Shown here: in pieces, positions 1-5,233 of the stretch
How positions within the stretch are numbered: the first letter of the stretch is position 1
Layout: every line of letters begins with the position of its first letter
Assembly: GCA_021779335.1 (NCBI GenBank)
Contig: JAJYAW010000063.1
Coordinates: 1-10,525 of the forward strand
Reading direction: 5' to 3'
DNA length: 10,525 bases
From: Myxococcales bacterium
Lineage (GTDB): Bacteria; Myxococcota; Myxococcia; Myxococcales; Anaeromyxobacteraceae
Program-made: the position numbers and the translations under genes
The notes under the pieces: model-generated
Database searches by the model: none
Told to the model about the DNA's origin: nothing
The model's input: the letters and a program-made list of their open reading frames with translations, nothing else

Positions 1-154
1 CCTCGGGGATGCGCCTCGCCGCCGGGGTGTCGGGGCCGGGCGCCGCCTGCGCCGTGGCCATCGCGTGGGCGCCGTTCGAGCCGTTCGAGCCGGCGGGCCT
101 GGCGGCCGGCGGAGCGGCGGGCTCCAGCGGGCCGAGGGTGGGGAGGTTCTCCAT
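1..154 (-). CDS. Hypothetical protein, N-terminal fragment running off the left edge
   Basis: This is the start of a minus-strand gene. The ATG at 154-152 has a well-placed Shine-Dalgarno GGGAG (160-164 on the complement) 5 nt upstream. The reading frame is open to base 1, giving 51 codons. The visible protein begins MENLPTLGPLEPAAPPAARP and is rich in Pro, Ala and Gly, with a short SNGSNG repeat at about residues 28-33. It has no hydrophobic segment or signal peptide, so the visible part looks like a disordered cytoplasmic N-terminal tail. I do not recognise a family; the domain that would identify it lies outside the window. It is transcribed divergently from the kamA-like gene across about 190 bp. 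The ribosome-binding site and open frame make a real gene likely, but its function is unknown. Confidence 0.6.
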   Translation of the reverse strand, partial: MENLPTLGPLEPAAPPAARPAGSNGSNGAHAMATAQAAPGPDTPAARRIPE

Positions 155-191
155 GGGGGCTCCCTTCGGGGCGAGCGGCGCCCCAGCCGCA

Positions 192-220
192 GTCATAACA
201 GCCGCGGAGGCCGCTGACAC
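192..220 (-). promoter_or_regulatory. Possible promoter of the left-edge gene
   Basis: Read on the complement, a TATGAC hexamer (192-197) lies in the only AT-richer patch of this intergenic stretch. It would place a transcript start about 30 nt before the ATG at 154, leaving room for the GGGAG ribosome-binding site. The -35 match (GTGTCA-like, 215-220, 17-bp spacer) is poor, so this is a weak prediction. Confidence 0.3.
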
Positions 221-260
221 CTTCGCAGCCGCCGAGCTCGCCCGCCCGGCGGCGGAGCGT

Positions 261-290
261 TTGACTTCCGCCGGAAGGGGCCGCTAGGGT
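261..290 (+). promoter_or_regulatory. Candidate sigma-70-type promoter for the kamA-like gene
   Basis: TTGACT (261-266) is followed after 18 bp by TAGGGT (285-290). Five of six bases match the -35 consensus, and the -10 keeps the T-A-n-n-n-T frame. A start near 297 would give a leader of about 48 nt before the ATG at 345. The rest of 155-344 is GC-rich with no other feature I can support. Confidence 0.45.
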
Positions 291-344
291 CCGCGCCCTC
301 CACGCCCCGGCCCCCGGGCCCTCGCGGCGCGGCCACCCTCCTCC

Positions 345-1508
345 ATGGACCTGCGCGAGCGATTCCCAGGCGTCACCGAGGCCGACTGGCAGGACTGGCG
401 CTGGCAGCTGCGCCACGCGCTGCGAGGCGAGGCCGAGCTGGAGCGGCTGGTGGCGCTCACGCCGGAGGAGCGGCGCGGCCTGGCCCTGGGCGGGCTCCGC
501 ACCGCGGTCACCCCCTACTACGCCGCCCTCATGGATCCCGCCCACCCGGCCTGCCCGGTGCGCCGCCAGGCCATCCCCCTGGAGGCGGAGGGGCTGGCCT
601 CGCCCGGGGATCTCCGGGACCCCACCGGAGAGGAGCCGCACCGCCCGGCGCGCGCCGTGGTCCGCAAGTACCCCGATCGCGTCCTCTTCCTGGTCACCGA
701 CACCTGCCCGGTCTATTGCCGCCACTGCACCCGGCGGCGCATCACCGGGGGCGAGGAGGGGGCCTTCGACCGGGCCGCGGTCGAGGAGGGGCTCGCCTAC
801 GTGCGCGCCCACCCCGAGGTGCGCGACGTCATCGTCTCCGGCGGCGACCCGCTGGTGCTCTCCGACGACCGGCTCCTGCCGGTGCTCGAGGGGCTCCGCG
901 CCATCCCGCACGTGCGGGTGCTCCGGCTCGCCACCCGCGCGCCGGTGGTGCTCCCCATGCGCGTCACGGAGGCGCTGGCCGCCGCCTTGCGCCGGCTGGC
1001 GCCGCTCTTCGTGGTGACCCACTTCAACCACCCCAAGGAGCTCACCGCCGAGGCGCGCGCCGCGTGCGAGCGGCTGGTCGACCACGGCGTGCCGGTGGAG
1101 AGCCAGGCCGTGCTGCTGCGCGGCCTCAACTCGACCGCCCGCGTGCTCGCCGACCTGTTCGAGACGCTGCTCACCTGGCGGGTCCGCCCCTACTACCTGC
1201 ACCAGGGGGACCTGGCGGCCGGCACCGGCCACCTGCGCACGCCACTCGGGGCGGGCGTGGCGATCCTGCGGCAGCTGCGCGGCCGGGTCAGCGGCCTGGC
1301 CATCCCGCACCTGGCGGTGGACCTGCCGGACGGCAGCGGCAAGATCACCCTGGCGCCCGACTACACCGGGCGCGGCGGCCTGGAGGGCGGGGCGGGCGGC
1401 ACCTGGCTCGTCAACCACCGGGGCGAGCGGGTCCGCTACCCCGATCCGCCGTCTGCGGACTGCCGGTGCGAGTACGACGCGGTCTGGTACGGCGCGGACC
1501 GCGGCTGA
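345..1508 (+). CDS. kamA: KamA-family radical SAM aminomutase (lysine 2,3-aminomutase-like)
   Basis: The 387-residue product resembles lysine 2,3-aminomutase, which uses SAM, a [4Fe-4S] cluster and PLP to convert L-lysine to beta-lysine. The radical-SAM cluster motif is C121-x3-C125-x2-C128, and SGGDPL at 165-170 fits the SAM-binding GGE-type motif. PLP would attach to K333 (DLPDGSGK). Relative to the clostridial enzyme, the two aspartates that hold the lysine side-chain amine align with D289 (HQGDL) and D326 (AVDLP), and D326 to K333 has the family spacing of seven. This favours lysine over glutamate as substrate. The C-terminal zinc motif CxCxxC is reduced to C373-R-C375 with D378 in third place, and the fourth ligand position is a Thr (LNST, 261-264). 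No acetyltransferase (AblB) or EF-P gene is visible nearby, so a role in osmolyte synthesis, EF-P modification or lysine catabolism cannot be assigned. No Shine-Dalgarno precedes the ATG. The start fits the family N-terminus (WQDWRWQL at 15-22). Confidence 0.88.
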   Translation: MDLRERFPGVTEADWQDWRWQLRHALRGEAELERLVALTPEERRGLALGGLRTAVTPYYAALMDPAHPACPVRRQAIPLEAEGLASPGDLRDPTGEEPHRPARAVVRKYPDRVLFLVTDTCPVYCRHCTRRRITGGEEGAFDRAAVEEGLAYVRAHPEVRDVIVSGGDPLVLSDDRLLPVLEGLRAIPHVRVLRLATRAPVVLPMRVTEALAAALRRLAPLFVVTHFNHPKELTAEARAACERLVDHGVPVESQAVLLRGLNSTARVLADLFETLLTWRVRPYYLHQGDLAAGTGHLRTPLGAGVAILRQLRGRVSGLAIPHLAVDLPDGSGKITLAPDYTGRGGLEGGAGGTWLVNHRGERVRYPDPPSADCRCEYDAVWYGADRG

Positions 1509-1522
1509 CCGGGCGGCTCAGC
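1504..1522. repeat. Small inverted repeat joining two convergent stop codons
   Basis: GCTGA (1504-1508) and TCAGC (1518-1522) form a 5-bp stem around a 9-nt loop. The TGA of kamA and the complementary TGA of dedA sit in opposite arms. It is too short to call a terminator alone, but it is the only structure in the 9-bp gap between these convergent genes. Confidence 0.3.
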
Positions 1523-2150
1523 GCCGCGCCGCGGCGGCCCGCCGGCGCGCCTGCCACCACTCGAACAGGCCGGGCAGGAAGGAGACCAGGATGACCACCA
1601 CGATCACCTTCTCGATGTGCTGCACCAGCGCCGGGAAGCGGGTGCCCAGCACGTAGCCGGTCAGCGTCATGGAGGAGACCCAGGCGGCGCCGCCGATGAC
1701 GTTGTAGGCGGCGAAGCGCCGGTAGCTCATGCCGGCCACCCCGGCCACCACCGGCACGAAGGTGCGGACCAGCGGCATGAAGCGCGCCAGGATGATGGCC
1801 TTGCCGCCGTGGCGCTCGTAGAACTCTTGGGCCGCCAGCAGGTGCTCCGGCCGGAAGAGGCGCGAGCGGGGCCGGCTGAAGAGGTGCGGCCCGGCGCGCC
1901 GGCCGATCCAGTAGGACGTGGCGTCGCCCAGGATGGCCATGGGGATGAGCAGCGCGTGCAGGGCCACCACCGAGAGGTCGCCCTTGGCGGCGTAGAACCC
2001 CGCCATGACGAGCAGCGAGTCGCCGGGCAGGAAGAAGATCAGCGCGCCGGTCTCCATGAAGACGATGACGGCGAGGGCCGGGTAGCCGCCCCAGGCGATG
2101 AGGTCCCCCGGGTTGCGGAGCAGGTCGACGAGCCACTGGAGTGCGCGCAC
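1518..2150 (-). CDS. DedA-family inner-membrane protein
   Basis: This is a 210-residue membrane protein of the DedA/SNARE-associated (VTT) family, whose usual length is about 200-220. Family marks are the acidic FMETG segment (E33) followed by FFLPGDSLL (39-47), GDATSYWIGRRAG (75-87), and the arginine/proline loop ARFMPLVRTFVPVVAG (122-137) with R123, P126 and R129. Hydrophobic helices lie at about 22-42, 58-80, 118-138, 146-170 and 180-195, and the tail is strongly basic (ARRRAAAARR). Some DedA members are known to recycle undecaprenyl phosphate across the membrane, and others affect lipid balance and pH or antibiotic tolerance; this one cannot be assigned to a subgroup by eye. The GTG at 2150 was chosen because it gives the normal family N-terminus and sits just downstream of a -10-like hexamer. 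It diverges from the spoIID-type gene and converges with kamA. Confidence 0.88.
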   Translation of the reverse strand: MRALQWLVDLLRNPGDLIAWGGYPALAVIVFMETGALIFFLPGDSLLVMAGFYAAKGDLSVVALHALLIPMAILGDATSYWIGRRAGPHLFSRPRSRLFRPEHLLAAQEFYERHGGKAIILARFMPLVRTFVPVVAGVAGMSYRRFAAYNVIGGAAWVSSMTLTGYVLGTRFPALVQHIEKVIVVVILVSFLPGLFEWWQARRRAAAARR

Positions 2151-2157
2151 GGCGCGA

Positions 2158-2186
2158 CTTCTACCCCGCGCCCGCCCCAGGCGCCA
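2158..2186 (-). promoter_or_regulatory. Candidate dedA promoter, probably leaderless
   Basis: On the complement, TGGCGC (2181-2186) is followed after 17 bp by TAGAAG (2158-2163). The -10 ends only 7 nt before the GTG start, so transcription would begin at about 2151, one base ahead of the start codon. The -35 match is weak. The AGAAG could instead act as a poor Shine-Dalgarno. Confidence 0.4.
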
Positions 2187-2205
2187 CCGCGCGGCGGCCG
2201 CCCGC

Positions 2206-2234
2206 TGGACGTGGGGCCGGTCCGTCCCTACCAT
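2206..2234 (+). promoter_or_regulatory. Candidate promoter of the spoIID-type gene, probably leaderless
   Basis: TGGACG (2206-2211) and TACCAT (2229-2234) are 17 bp apart. The -10 ends 6 nt before the GTG at 2241, so the expected transcript start is the start codon itself. There is no Shine-Dalgarno in front of this gene. Its -35 lies back to back with the dedA -35 (2181-2186), 19 bp apart. Confidence 0.45.
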
Positions 2235-2240
2235 CGCCCG

Positions 2241-3347
2241 GTGCCCACCCGCCGCGCACCCTTCGCCGCCCTCCTCGCCGCGGCCCTCGCGCTGGCGCCG
2301 CCCGGGGCCCGCGCCGAGGAGCTGATCCGCGTGGTGGTGGCCGAGGGGCTGGCCCGGGTGTCGATCGGCGGCGACGGCCTCTCGCTCCGCGAGGCGGAGG
2401 ACGACGGGGCCGGCCGGCCGGTGGGTGCGCCGGTGGAGATCACCCCGGCGCCGGGCGGGCTGCGCGTGGGCGGCCAGGAGCGGCCGGGCGCGGTGGTCGT
2501 CACCGCGGCCACCCCCGTCCGCATGGGCGACCGGACCCTCTCCACGAGCGTGCAGGTGGAGCGGGGGGCCACCGGCCTCACCGTGGTGGAGGAGCTGCCG
2601 CTCGACGAGTACGTGGCCGGGGTCCTCTCCGGCGAGATGCCGCGCAGCTTCCCGGCCGAGGCGCAGAAGGCGCAGGCGGTGGCGGCCCGCACCTACGCCC
2701 TGGTCAAGAAGATCGAGGCCGAGGCCTCCGGCCGCGGCGCGCACCTGGGTGCCAGCGTCCTCTCGCAGGTCTACGTGGGCGGAGCGGCCAGCCCGCAGGC
2801 CCGCGCGGCCGTCGAGGCCACCAGGGGCGAGGTGCTGGTGTTCGGCAACGAGCCGGTGGAGGCCTTCTTCCACGCCTCCTGCGGCGGCCGCACCGAGTCC
2901 GGGCTCGACGCCCTGGGGCGGGACCTGCCCTACCTCACCTCGGTGACGTGCGGCTACTGCAACGAGGCGCCCGGGGTGCGCTGGAAGCTGGCGCTCTCGG
3001 GCGCCGACCTCGCCCGGGCGGTGGGGCTGCCGGCCAGGGTGACGGCGCTCCAGGTGGCGGAGCGGAGCGGCTCGGGGCGCGCCGCCCGCGTCGAGCTCAC
3101 CTCGGGCGGCAGGGTGGTCTCGCTCGCCGCCGCCGACCTGCGGCAGCGGCTCGGCTACTCGAGGCTCCCCTCGCTGGCCTTCGAGGTGGTCGAGCGGAAG
3201 GGGATCATCACCTTCGAGGGGCGGGGGCAGGGGCACGGCGCGGGGCTCTGCCAGTGGGGCGCGGCCGGGATGGCGCGCGCCGGGAAGGGCTACCGGGAGA
3301 TCCTGGCGCACTACTACCCGGGGACCCGCGTCGTGAAGATGTACTGA
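2241..3347 (+). CDS. Exported SpoIID/LytB-domain protein
   Basis: The 368-residue product starts with a signal peptide (basic PTRR, a hydrophobic Ala/Leu core at 7-20, likely cleavage after ARA at 23-25), so it acts outside the inner membrane. The SpoIID/LytB domain is clear. PLDEYVAGVLSGEMP at 120-134 holds E132, the residue aligned with the catalytic glutamate of SpoIID lytic transglycosylases. It is followed by AQKAQAVAARTYAL (141-154), FFHASCGGRTES (209-220) and the C-terminal GRGQGHGAGLCQWGA (327-341). SpoIID enzymes cut glycan strands that lack stem peptides. Outside spore formers these domains occur in cell-wall and division-associated proteins, so the name does not imply sporulation. 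Residues 26-118 form a beta-rich N-terminal part without a clear family. Cysteines C214, C237, C240 and C337 could form disulfides or bind metal. The GTG start was chosen because it begins the signal peptide and follows a -10 element closely. A 62-bp gap separates it from queA. Confidence 0.85.
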   Translation: MPTRRAPFAALLAAALALAPPGARAEELIRVVVAEGLARVSIGGDGLSLREAEDDGAGRPVGAPVEITPAPGGLRVGGQERPGAVVVTAATPVRMGDRTLSTSVQVERGATGLTVVEELPLDEYVAGVLSGEMPRSFPAEAQKAQAVAARTYALVKKIEAEASGRGAHLGASVLSQVYVGGAASPQARAAVEATRGEVLVFGNEPVEAFFHASCGGRTESGLDALGRDLPYLTSVTCGYCNEAPGVRWKLALSGADLARAVGLPARVTALQVAERSGSGRAARVELTSGGRVVSLAAADLRQRLGYSRLPSLAFEVVERKGIITFEGRGQGHGAGLCQWGAAGMARAGKGYREILAHYYPGTRVVKMY

Positions 3348-3368
3348 CGCCGACGCCGACGAGCCCCC

Positions 3369-3400
3369 TTGGCGCAGGCGTCCGTCCGGCGTGCTACACA
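3369..3400 (+). promoter_or_regulatory. Candidate queA promoter, near-leaderless
   Basis: An extended -10 (TG at 3392-3393, then TACACA at 3395-3400) lies 9 nt before the queA ATG, implying a leader of about 3 nt. The nearest -35-like hexamer, TTGGCG (3369-3374), is 20 bp away, longer than optimal; the extended -10 may compensate. No Shine-Dalgarno is present. Confidence 0.35.
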
Positions 3401-3409
3401 GCGCCGGTC

Positions 3410-4447
3410 ATGCGGGTCTCCGACTTCGACTTCCAGCTCCCCGAGCCGCTCATCGCGCAGGCGCCCGTCTCCCCGCGCGACGCCTCGCGCCTGCTCGTCC
3501 TGCCGGCCGCCGGCGCCGTCGAGCACCGCGCCTTCACCGACCTGCCCGACCTCCTCGCCGAGGGGGACCTCCTGGTCTTCAACGACACCCGCGTCCTCCC
3601 GGCCCGCCTCCTCGGCTTGAAGGAGGGGAGCGGCGGCAAGGTCGAGATGCTGCTGGTGGAGCCGCTGGGCGGGGAGCTGCCGCGCCGCTGGCGCGCCATC
3701 GGCAAGGCGGGCAAGGCCATCCGGGAAGGCGCCAGGCTCCGCTTCGGCGAGCTGGGCGCGGAGGTGGAGCGGGTCGAGGGAGAGGGGTTCTACACCCTGG
3801 CCCTCGATCGCGAGGGGCCGGCGCTGGAGGCCGCCCTGGCCGCCGCCGGCCGGCTGCCGCTGCCGCCCTACATCCGCCGCGAGCCGGACGCCGAGGACGC
3901 CGAGCGGTACCAGACCATCTTCGCCCGCCGCCCCGGCAGCGCCGCCGCCCCCACCGCCGGCCTCCACTTCACGCCGGCGATCCTGGCCCGGCTCGAGGCC
4001 CGCGGCGTCGCCCGGACGGCCGTGACGCTCCACGTCGGGCCCGGCACCTTCCTCCCGGTCCGGGCCGAGACGCTGGAAGGTCACCGGATGCACGAGGAGC
4101 GGTACGAGGTGAGCGAGGCGGCGGTCGAGGCCGTGGAGGCCTGCCGCGCCAGGGGCGGGCGGGTGGTGGCCGTCGGGACCACCGCCCTGCGGACGCTCGA
4201 GTCGGCCTTTCGAGCCGGTGGCTTGCGGCCGGGGGCGGGCCGGACCTCCCTCTTCGTCCGACCGGGTTACGCCTTCGGGGTGGTGGATCGGCTGGTCACA
4301 AACTTCCACCTCCCGAGGTCTACCCTGCTCATGCTGGTCTGCGCCCTCGGCGGCCGCGAGAGGGTGCTCGCCGCGTACGCCGAGGCCGTGGCATGCCGGT
4401 ACCGGTTCTTCAGCTACGGGGACGCCATGCTCCTGACACGGGGGTGA
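3410..4447 (+). CDS. queA: S-adenosylmethionine:tRNA ribosyltransferase-isomerase QueA
   Basis: QueA transfers and isomerises the ribosyl group of SAM onto preQ1 already in the tRNA anticodon, giving epoxyqueuosine, the penultimate step of queuosine synthesis in the cytoplasm. The 345-residue length is typical. Family blocks appear in order: FDFQLPEPLIAQAP (6-19) with RDASRLL (23-29), GDLLVFNDTRVLPARLLG (52-69), YQTIFA with AAPTAGLHFTP (167-189), LHVGPGTFLPV (207-217), VVAVGTTALRTLE (252-264), LVTNFHLPRSTLLMLV (295-310) and the C-terminal RFFSYGDAMLL (332-342). The N-terminus starts exactly at the family start (MRVSDFDF). It is the first gene of the queA-pilZ-tgt-yajC-secD-secF series. Nothing in the sequence is unusual apart from the missing Shine-Dalgarno. 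Confidence 0.97.
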   Translation: MRVSDFDFQLPEPLIAQAPVSPRDASRLLVLPAAGAVEHRAFTDLPDLLAEGDLLVFNDTRVLPARLLGLKEGSGGKVEMLLVEPLGGELPRRWRAIGKAGKAIREGARLRFGELGAEVERVEGEGFYTLALDREGPALEAALAAAGRLPLPPYIRREPDAEDAERYQTIFARRPGSAAAPTAGLHFTPAILARLEARGVARTAVTLHVGPGTFLPVRAETLEGHRMHEERYEVSEAAVEAVEACRARGGRVVAVGTTALRTLESAFRAGGLRPGAGRTSLFVRPGYAFGVVDRLVTNFHLPRSTLLMLVCALGGRERVLAAYAEAVACRYRFFSYGDAMLLTRG

Positions 4448-4474
4448 ACTCGTCCGTGTCGCATGGTGTAGGAT
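4445..4474 (+). promoter_or_regulatory. Candidate promoter of the pilZ gene
   Basis: TGAACT (4445-4450, overlapping the queA stop) is followed after 18 bp by TAGGAT (4469-4474), which matches four of six -10 positions. A start near 4481 would leave a leader of about 20 nt containing the ribosome-binding site. The -35 match is weak. Confidence 0.4.
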
Positions 4475-4487
4475 GCACGACGTCGGG

Positions 4488-4495
4488 AAGGAGGT
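4488..4495 (+). promoter_or_regulatory. Consensus Shine-Dalgarno that sets the pilZ start
   Basis: AAGGAGGT, a full anti-16S match, lies 5 nt upstream of the GTG at 4501. It is the strongest ribosome-binding site in the window, unlike the neighbouring queA and spoIID-type genes, which have none. It settles the pilZ start. Confidence 0.8.
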
Positions 4496-4500
4496 CCGGG

Positions 4501-5121
4501 GTGCACAGCGTCTCCGTCAACCTGGAACCACCACAGTTCCTGGCCGGCTGGCGGCCCGAGACTGGCGCGCTCTTCCTGCCGGCGCTCTCCGACTCCCGCG
4601 TCGGCGAGGAGGTGGCGGTCCGCGTCGGCATCTACGGCCAGGCCATCCGCGCCACGCTCTTCGGCAAGGTGTCGCTGGTCCGGCGGGTCGGCCGCCCGGC
4701 CCTGCCGCCCGGCATCGAGCTGTCGCTCGACCGGGCCAGCCTCCCGGCGGCCGGCTTCCTGGCCCTCGCGGCGCGCGGCGAGCCCTTCAACTTCCGCGAG
4801 CGCTCGCCCCGCTTCACCGCCGCGCGGCCCCTGCGGGTGACCCACGCCGACGCACCCGTGGAGGCCACCACCATCAACGTCTCCGAGGGCGGCTGCGCCG
4901 TGCGCTGGACCGGACAGCTCCCGCTGGTGGGCGACGTGGTCCTGATCCGGCTGGGCGACGGGATCTTCGCCCCCTCGGCGCGCGCCGTGGTCTGCTGGAA
5001 CCAGCCCGGCGGGCCCACCGAGCGCAGCGTCGGCCTGCGGGTCATCTCCGAGGGGCGCGCGGGCAAGGCCTGGCGGACGCTGGTCACCGACGTGGCGCGG
5101 TCCGGCGCGCGCGCCGCGTAG
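4501..5121 (+). CDS. PilZ-domain protein located between queA and tgt
   Basis: The 206-residue cytoplasmic protein has no signal peptide or membrane helix. The C-terminal half (about 98-185) looks like a PilZ domain. An Arg-rich lead (RERSPRF, 99-105, then ARPLRV, 108-113) is followed by the N-x-S-x-x-G signature NVSEGG (126-131) and the beta-barrel strands GCAVRW, VGDVVLIRLG and ERSVGLRV. PilZ domains usually bind cyclic di-GMP through RxxxR plus (D/N)xSxxG. Here the second part is intact, but no pair of arginines has the exact RxxxR spacing; the arginines sit 3 or 5 apart. The N-terminal half (about 30-90; VGEEVAVRVG, FGKVSLVRR, PPGIELSL) resembles another degenerate barrel, so a tandem arrangement is possible. 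Target and function are unknown. The gene follows queA by 53 bp with its own ribosome-binding site and precedes tgt by 112 bp. There is no sign of recent transfer in codon use. Confidence 0.8.
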   Translation: MHSVSVNLEPPQFLAGWRPETGALFLPALSDSRVGEEVAVRVGIYGQAIRATLFGKVSLVRRVGRPALPPGIELSLDRASLPAAGFLALAARGEPFNFRERSPRFTAARPLRVTHADAPVEATTINVSEGGCAVRWTGQLPLVGDVVLIRLGDGIFAPSARAVVCWNQPGGPTERSVGLRVISEGRAGKAWRTLVTDVARSGARAA

Positions 5122-5157
5122 GCCGGCCCCGTCCGCGGCGCCGGCCCCCTCCGGCGC
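5121..5157 (+). terminator. Two overlapping hairpins directly after pilZ
   Basis: GGCCGGC (5121-5127) can pair with GCCGGCC (5140-5146) across a 12-nt loop. Alternatively GCGCCGG (5138-5144) pairs with CCGGCGC (5151-5157) across a 6-nt loop. The two exclude each other. There is no T-tract, so at most this is a factor-dependent or weak terminator, or an attenuating structure ahead of tgt. In DNA this GC-rich such stems can arise by chance. Confidence 0.3.
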
Positions 5158-5233
5158 GATCGCCCAGCGCGGCCCGGGCGGTGGCGTGACGGGCCGACTT
5201 GACGCCGGAGCCGCCGCGGGGGAAACCGCGGGC

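Noticed and set aside
9..287. Plus-strand open frame of 92 codons at the left edge
   Set aside because: Ala/Gly-rich, no ribosome-binding site, and antisense to the better supported minus-strand gene at 1-154.
1617..2240. N-terminal extension of the SpoIID-type protein over dedA
   Set aside because: It is antisense to a clear DedA protein, and the GTG at 2241 begins a proper signal peptide.
2151..3311. N-terminal extension of DedA over the SpoIID-type gene
   Set aside because: The extra region is Arg/His/Gly-rich antisense sequence, while the GTG at 2150 gives the normal family length of 210.
2141..3409. A long N-terminal extension of QueA in the same frame through the spoIID-type gene
   Set aside because: The extension is an Arg/Gly-rich shadow of the SpoIID frame. 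The QueA family start MRVSDFDF falls exactly at the ATG at 3410.
4441..4500. A preQ1 riboswitch or similar leader near queA, pilZ or tgt
   Set aside because: Queuosine genes can carry preQ1 riboswitches, but the gaps here are short and show no H-type pseudoknot pattern with an A-rich tail. queA appears to have almost no leader.
5199..5227. TTGACG ahead of tgt as a promoter -35
   Set aside because: No acceptable -10 follows at 16-19 bp (the sequence is GAAACC or AAACCG), and the hexamer could occur by chance.
5186..5233. Upstream GTG start for tgt
   Set aside because: It adds 16 Gly/Ala-rich residues absent from the family and has no ribosome-binding site.
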